A stretch of DNA of 35,139 nucleotides, from assembly GCA_049999765.1 (NCBI GenBank), contig JBNGIQ010007604.1, positions 17,392-52,530 on the forward strand, in the 5' to 3' direction. The DNA is from Phaeoceros laevis (lineage: Eukaryota > Anthocerotophyta > Anthocerotopsida > Notothyladales). Each line of letters begins with the position of its first letter. Positions within the stretch are counted from its first letter, which is position 1. Below are positions 30,556-35,139 of this stretch, piece by piece. A model generated the notes under the pieces. The model ran no database searches. It was not told where the DNA came from and saw only the letters and a list, made by a program, of their open reading frames with translations. The translations under genes and the position numbers were made by a program.

Positions 30556-33372
30556 TCACTCCGAGGCGGAGGAACCGTACTTCGGACATGCCTTTACCCG
30601 TAACTGTTTGCCTAATTTCACCAGCATGCCATGAATGTCTCCCTGCAATTGGTCCTTGCTTTCCGCTACAACGAATGTCTGTACTTGGTGCTCATGCTCA
30701 ATCCAGCTGTTGCCAGGCCTTTCACCTGCCCCTGCTTTCTGGCTCAACTGAAAAACCGCCTCTGCACATTCCCACATGCCAGCATGGGCATAGATACTTG
30801 ACATCAGCGGATATGCTGCACCATGTTTCGGTTGCAGCATAACTGCACAATCGAAGGCACGTTTTCCAAGCACAGCGTTTCCATGCTTCCGGCATGCCCC
30901 TAGCAAGCACAACCACAACGACAAATCAGGCTGCATGGGCATGTTTCGGAGTAAAACTTCTACAACGGTAAAGTGTCCTGCTCGGCTAAGCAAATCCACC
31001 ATGCAGGAATAGTGCTGAATCTCCGGAGTGATGCAATGATCTCTGCTCATAGATTCAAAGTACTCCAGACCTTTCTCCACTACGCCAGCATGACTGCATG
31101 CAGACAGAAGTGCCAAGAATGTGACTCCGTTAGGCTGCACACCTGCCAACAGCATTTTCTCGTAGCAGTTGAGGCTGGCTTCAACGTTTCCTTGGCGAGC
31201 ATACCCAGCAATCAACGTGGTCCAAGACACCACATCAGGCTGGTGTAGTGCATCCAATACCGAATGAGCATCCAGCATTCTCACACATGCTGCATATGTG
31301 TGGATGAGAGCGCTTCCCACAAGTAGACTCAAGTTTGTTCCCCTCGATAGGAGGTAGTGATGAATCTCAACACAAGCATCCGTGGCCCCTATCTTGCTGC
31401 AGGCCTGTAAGATGCAGACGAATGTGGTGTCATCCGGGGTTACCACGCCATCCCGCATTTGTCTGTACAGTTCCAATGTCCTCTCCCCTTGCCCTTGTTG
31501 AGCATGCGCTGCAAGAATTGCATTCCATGAAACCACATTTCGCTCTGACAACCCATCAAATGTTATTTGTGCATCCATCAGGCTCCCACACTTCCCATAC
31601 ATGCTGATGAGGGAGCTACCAACAAAGAGAGCTGAGGCGTAGCCTCTCTTCCTAGCCTCAGCATGGACTGCCTTCCCCTTTTGCAAGGACCCCAGCCTAA
31701 CTGATTGCCAATCCATAAGGCCCATTTCGTCTTCATCCACAAGGGAACCACAGGCTTGGAGGACACTGACGAATGTTCGGTCATTTGGACTGACACCTAC
31801 CTCCTCTTGCAGTTGTGCATATATCTGCAGGGCCTTGTCTGAGTGGCCTTGCTGAACATATGTCGCAATTAACCCATTCCATGACACCATGTTTCGTCCA
31901 GACAAATCATCGAACACAGCTTTTGCATCCACAAAGCAACCGCATCGTCCATACATACTTACAAGGGCACTACCAACAAACACACCTGAGGGATATCCTC
32001 TCCGCCTGGCATCAGCATGTATTGCCTTCCCCATATGCAGGGATCTAACTCGGAGAGACTGTCCATGTACAAGTAAAATCTTTTCTTTGTCTGCCAGCGC
32101 AGTGCAGGCTTGTAGCAGTGTGACAATCGTCTGATCATCTGGACTCACGGCTGCCTTTTGCATTTCATAATAGAGCCGTAAAGCATCCTCTTCCTGGCCC
32201 TGTTGAACGTGGGCTGTGAGCATCGCAGTCCATGACACAACATCACATTGCGGCAAGTGAGTAAGTACACTCTTCGAATCCAGCACGCTCCCGCACTTAC
32301 CGTACATACTGACGAGGGCGTTTCCGACAAACATGTCTGTTTTGTAACCTGCCTCCCAGGCTTTAGCATGTATTGCTTTTCCCTTTTGCAGAGACTCTAC
32401 TCTGAGCAGCTGCCCATCTATGGAAACAGTGTCTTCCTTTGCAGTAAGTCTGCTGCAGGCTTGGAGAGCGCTGACATATGTCCAGGAATTAGGCCACATA
32501 CCATCCTCGTGCAATTGTGCATACACCTGAAATGCTTTTTCCACGTCACCTTGCTCAACATATGCCGTAAGCATAGCTGTCCATGAGACAATATCCCGCT
32601 GGCACAAGCCAGCAAAAACCGTCTCCGCTTCCACAATACTCCCACACTTGGCATACATGTCGACCACAGATGTCCCCACCATAGGATCACGTCCACAAGC
32701 GTGCACAGCTTCGTTGTGAATGCGCCTACCCTCGTCTAGGTCAGCTATGCTTCCACAAGCTTTCAGCAGACTTAGAAAGGTTTGTTTGTTTGGCTGTACT
32801 CCTTCATCTCTCATATCCCGGTACATCCTCAAGGCTTCCTTACATTTTCCAGCTTTTGTGTACAGAGAAATCACTGCAGTCCAAGAGAGCACTGTTCTCT
32901 GCTGCAATACGTGAAATACATGAAGCACATCTTCACGGCTACCGCACTTTACCAGAATATTTAATAAAGTTTCGCCAAGAGCCGTGGTGTCCTCCGACCT
33001 ATGCTTGGCCAAATGAGCATACACACGCCTGGCCTGAGCCCAGGCTTTCCTTTTAATGCATGCTTTCAATAGAGTCCGGCACATCTTCAAAGTGGGAGCT
33101 GTACCCTGCTGGTCCATGCGGAATAGAGAATCCAATGCCTGATCCAGGTGCCCCTTCTTGCATAGACTGTGCATTTCATCGACTGGCCCAGAAATACTGG
33201 CGGAAGAAATCCATTTGAACCCCCTCAAGTCACTCTGTATCTGTGCACAGAACTGATAGACCACCCACACAGGCCTGGAATGGTAGTGTAAATCGAAGCG
33301 CTCTCGCAATTTCTTGTGCCTCCGATTCATTTGCCCAAGGCTTCTCTGCAGGAAAAACAAAATTTGTGTCAT
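30556..33372 (-). CDS. PPR locus D: PLS-class PPR protein with E motifs, no DYW
   Basis: This is one uninterrupted exon of 938 residues from ATG 33372. The N-terminal 60 or so residues are basic and aromatic-rich and may target an organelle. From DEMHSLCKKGHLDQALDSLF onward there are roughly 20 PPR motifs (RTVLSWTAVISLYTKAG, TFLSLLKACGSIADLDEG, VVDMYAKCGSIVEAE). Three copies of the 350-bp family module carry inserts: IDGQLLRVESLQKGKAIHA, VHGQSLRVRSLHMGKAIHA and MDWQSVRLGSLQKGKAVHA. E motifs follow (LCLLGACRKHGNAVLGKRA, YPLMSSIYAHAGMWECAE), then GNSWIEHEHQVQTFVVAE, and the protein ends without a deaminase domain. Editing factors of this kind recruit a separate DYW protein; other roles in organellar RNA processing are equally possible. 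A second open frame overlaps 33230-33478, so the exact start is not certain. Confidence 0.88.
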   Translation of the reverse strand: MTQILFFLQRSLGQMNRRHKKLRERFDLHYHSRPVWVVYQFCAQIQSDLRGFKWISSASISGPVDEMHSLCKKGHLDQALDSLFRMDQQGTAPTLKMCRTLLKACIKRKAWAQARRVYAHLAKHRSEDTTALGETLLNILVKCGSREDVLHVFHVLQQRTVLSWTAVISLYTKAGKCKEALRMYRDMRDEGVQPNKQTFLSLLKACGSIADLDEGRRIHNEAVHACGRDPMVGTSVVDMYAKCGSIVEAETVFAGLCQRDIVSWTAMLTAYVEQGDVEKAFQVYAQLHEDGMWPNSWTYVSALQACSRLTAKEDTVSIDGQLLRVESLQKGKAIHAKAWEAGYKTDMFVGNALVSMYGKCGSVLDSKSVLTHLPQCDVVSWTAMLTAHVQQGQEEDALRLYYEMQKAAVSPDDQTIVTLLQACTALADKEKILLVHGQSLRVRSLHMGKAIHADARRRGYPSGVFVGSALVSMYGRCGCFVDAKAVFDDLSGRNMVSWNGLIATYVQQGHSDKALQIYAQLQEEVGVSPNDRTFVSVLQACGSLVDEDEMGLMDWQSVRLGSLQKGKAVHAEARKRGYASALFVGSSLISMYGKCGSLMDAQITFDGLSERNVVSWNAILAAHAQQGQGERTLELYRQMRDGVVTPDDTTFVCILQACSKIGATDACVEIHHYLLSRGTNLSLLVGSALIHTYAACVRMLDAHSVLDALHQPDVVSWTTLIAGYARQGNVEASLNCYEKMLLAGVQPNGVTFLALLSACSHAGVVEKGLEYFESMSRDHCITPEIQHYSCMVDLLSRAGHFTVVEVLLRNMPMQPDLSLWLCLLGACRKHGNAVLGKRAFDCAVMLQPKHGAAYPLMSSIYAHAGMWECAEAVFQLSQKAGAGERPGNSWIEHEHQVQTFVVAESKDQLQGDIHGMLVKLGKQLRVKACPKYGSSASE

Positions 33373-34198
33373 CAACTTCACCAGGGCACTTCTTTACAAA
33401 AAAGAGTGTTGGAGTTGTGGTCCTTTGTTTAGCCTCGTGTCCAGTCATCCTTCTTGGAACAGCCAAACCTCCTTCCATGTTTCCCGATAATTGCTGTCAG
33501 GTCAAAAAAGACCCCGCTTTGGGTTTTGAATTTCATCAGCTCCACAAGCTGACTCCTTCAAAAGTAGACTTGCTATAGCTCGAAAAACCTCCTGCTATCT
33601 GTCTCGAGGTAACCCAGCCTCTGTCTAGTCAGAATGGACGAATTTGAACCTATCTTTTGGTTCCGGCAATGAAACAAATCCAATGCACTATGTGCAGATT
33701 AGGGTGACATTGAGGACATCTCGCTAAAGAAGTCCAAAGTGCAGCTACGATGGTGCAAACACGCAGGTAAACATGACGACGAAACACAATGACAAAGTCA
33801 AGCTCCCCTGAGGCGATTCCAATACTCGGAAGTGGAAAGGATCCATGTGTCAACATGTCCTTGCGTGGTCCAACCTAACGAGTTGGACAGCATCCAGGTT
33901 TCATTTCACCACAGCATTCAGGTTTCATTTCACCAATGGACTCAATCATCCAGAGTCTAGACCATGTTCCAATTTCCAAGGTCAGAATACTCAGAATACT
34001 AAGTCACTAACCAAGCAGAGTTCTGCAAGCTTTTGGTAAACAACAGGTATGACAATTTACAATATTTAATACCCTTTGAATATGTCATATATACAAAGTA
34101 TTTACCACTAGTGCCTTTGCACACATGCTATTTAGTATTTATAGCATTTGGTTTCCAAACTGCAAGTGACTAAAATGGTGTTTGATTCGCGAGTGCGA
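33373..34198. other. Non-coding upstream region of PPR locus D
   Basis: I recognise no gene. An 82-codon ATG-led frame on the minus strand (33478-33230) overlaps the start of locus D in another frame and is noted as a finding. A direct repeat of CAGGTTTCATTTCACCA occurs twice near 33895-33937. The rest is AT-rich. Confidence 0.4.
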
Positions 34199-34258
34199 GT
34201 AGCAAACAGCAACGTGCTCCTCTTAGTTGTAGCAAACAGCAACGTGCTCCTCTTAGTT
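34199..34258 (+). repeat. Exact 30-bp tandem duplication
   Basis: Bases 34199-34228 and 34229-34258 are identical (each begins GTAGCAAACAGCAACG). The identity suggests a recent duplication. Confidence 0.85.
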
Positions 34259-34540
34259 GCCGAAGCATAAAATACCGAAGCAGGAATGTTACGTACGTGA
34301 CATCAAATTGATACTTGATTTAAAAATGGCGATTCGTAATCGCCGTATATACGGTGTATTTGCAAGTATTTATATCACTATATACGATCTTGTCTATACA
34401 TGCTTAGTTACCCTACTTAACTACATCACTTAGGGTTTGAGCATCGCACATGGAGTAGGCGGTGGCTGAGCAGAGCGATGGCAAGCAAGCCGAGCGAAGC
34501 GGAGCAATGGCGGGTGGAGCGATGGCAAGCAGGCGGACAG

Positions 34541-34650
34541 GAGCGATGGCGGGCACTAGACAAGCATGCATCTTGAGTTTGGCATCGCTCACTATGGCGG
34601 GCGGAGCGGAGCTATGGTGGGCACTGGACAAGTGTGCATCTTGAGCTTGG
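34541..34650 (+). repeat. Diverged 42-bp direct repeat in GC-rich DNA
   Basis: Bases 34541-34582 and 34609-34650 align with about seven mismatches (shared blocks GGGCACT and GCATCTTGAG). They lie 68 bp apart within DNA rich in GAGCGATGGC-type units starting at about 34450. Confidence 0.6.
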
Positions 34651-34658
34651 GAGCGCGC

Positions 34659-34913
34659 GCAACAACGGGCAAAATCGTAACTACCATGTGCTAACTTCGA
34701 AATCATACCGTATAAATATGGTATTTTGAAAAAAAATTCCCATTGTATACAATGAAAGTTACCTTACAATTCCAACTTACGTCGCAGTAACTTACGTATG
34801 AATCAGCGATCATTTCAATGAATCGCCGATTCCTGCAACTAAGGTGCTCCTCGTTGGATCTTCAAGATCTAATAATTTAGCAAGAATATATACTAATAAA
34901 TTTTATTCTTGAA
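34659..34913. other. AT-rich spacer, no gene seen
   Basis: I see no gene. GAATCGCCGATTC-type short palindromes occur near 34820-34833, resembling the GGCGATTCGTAATCGCC palindrome near 34328. These may be remnants of one small element. Confidence 0.35.
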
Positions 34914-34944
34914 CTAGTGTAGAGGCCCGCACTAACGTGCGGGC
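34914..34944 (-). mobile_element. Helitron-like 3' terminus 1
   Basis: Read on the minus strand, a hairpin with 8-bp arms (GCCCGCAC / GTGCGGGC, 34925-34944, 4-nt loop) is followed after 7 nt by CTAG and then T. Helitron transposons end in a short GC-rich hairpin a few bases before CTRR and insert ahead of a T. The element would extend to higher coordinates, beyond or up to the second terminus. No Rep/helicase gene is in view, so this would be a non-autonomous copy. Confidence 0.5.
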
Positions 34945-35103
34945 AGACAGGCAGGCTGGCACTAATTTGATGTGTACACATTTGTAACATGAGAAGCTAA
35001 GCTTTTAAATAAAAAATATATGAACAATAATTTATCTTTTATATAAATATATAATAACATATACTATATTAATAATCTATTAATAATCTACTAATCTACT
35101 AAT

Positions 35104-35133
35104 CTAGTGTGGAGGCCCGTCATATTGACGGGC
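35104..35133 (-). mobile_element. Helitron-like 3' terminus 2
   Basis: A second hairpin (GCCCGTCA / TGACGGGC, 35115-35133, 3-nt loop) is again followed on the minus strand by a 7-nt spacer, CTCCACA, and CTAG (35107-35104). The spacer differs from that of the first terminus in one base (CTCTACA). The base after CTAG is A, not T, which weakens the Helitron reading. The element body would run off the right end of the window. Confidence 0.45.
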
Positions 35134-35139
35134 ATCACA

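Overview
The window is nuclear DNA from a land plant, most likely a fern. The genes have GT-AG introns of about 79-281 bp. One gene encodes a ferrochelatase with the C-terminal chlorophyll a/b-binding (CAB) segment found in plants and cyanobacteria, and another a plant-type PMT methyltransferase. There are also four long, nearly intronless PLS-class pentatricopeptide (PPR) loci whose wording resembles the very large PPR families of ferns. The compact introns would suit a small-genome fern, such as the Salviniales water ferns, but I infer the lineage from protein style only; no marker gene settles it.

Layout. 1-1153: non-coding, with a cluster of TGACGTGG elements. 1154-3030 (-): anamorsin/DRE2, eight exons. 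3031-4918: GC-rich flank with no gene I can support. 4919-7487 (-): ferrochelatase with CAB tail, nine exons. 8854-10746 (+): PPR locus A, with a decayed DYW end. 10933-12753 (-): PPR locus B, interrupted by an in-frame TGA. 13086-13960 (+): a decayed fragment resembling the COR region of Roco proteins. 14200-17290: repeat-rich DNA with a tRNA-Gly-derived SINE-like element, an assembly gap with duplicated flanks, hairpins and several short tandem repeats. 17294-20979 (-): PPR locus C, split by a one-base frameshift and a Trp-to-stop change. 21936-23522 (-): eIF4A, four exons. 24437-27629 (-): PMT-type methyltransferase, nine exons. 28055-28440 (+): SNU13/15.5K, carrying a one-base frameshift. 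29329-30437 (+): chalcone-isomerase-fold fatty-acid-binding protein, three exons. 30556-33372 (-): PPR locus D, the only clean PPR reading frame. 33373-35139: AT-rich repeats ending in two Helitron-like 3' termini.

The conserved genes form no operon-like pathway; they are ordinary single genes for Fe-S assembly, heme synthesis, translation initiation, wall or Golgi methylation, snRNP/snoRNP assembly and plastid lipid binding. For the five genes with introns, the exon models below were derived by hand from splice signals and family conservation, and each closes in frame from ATG to stop.

The most notable structure is the PPR family. B, C and D share a modular repeat of about 350 bp that contains an extra insert inside the helical array. 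The module is present once in B, three times in D and six times in C, with a related single copy in A. This looks like PPR arrays growing by whole-module tandem duplication. Three of the four loci carry visible lesions. I found no convincing new biochemical system.
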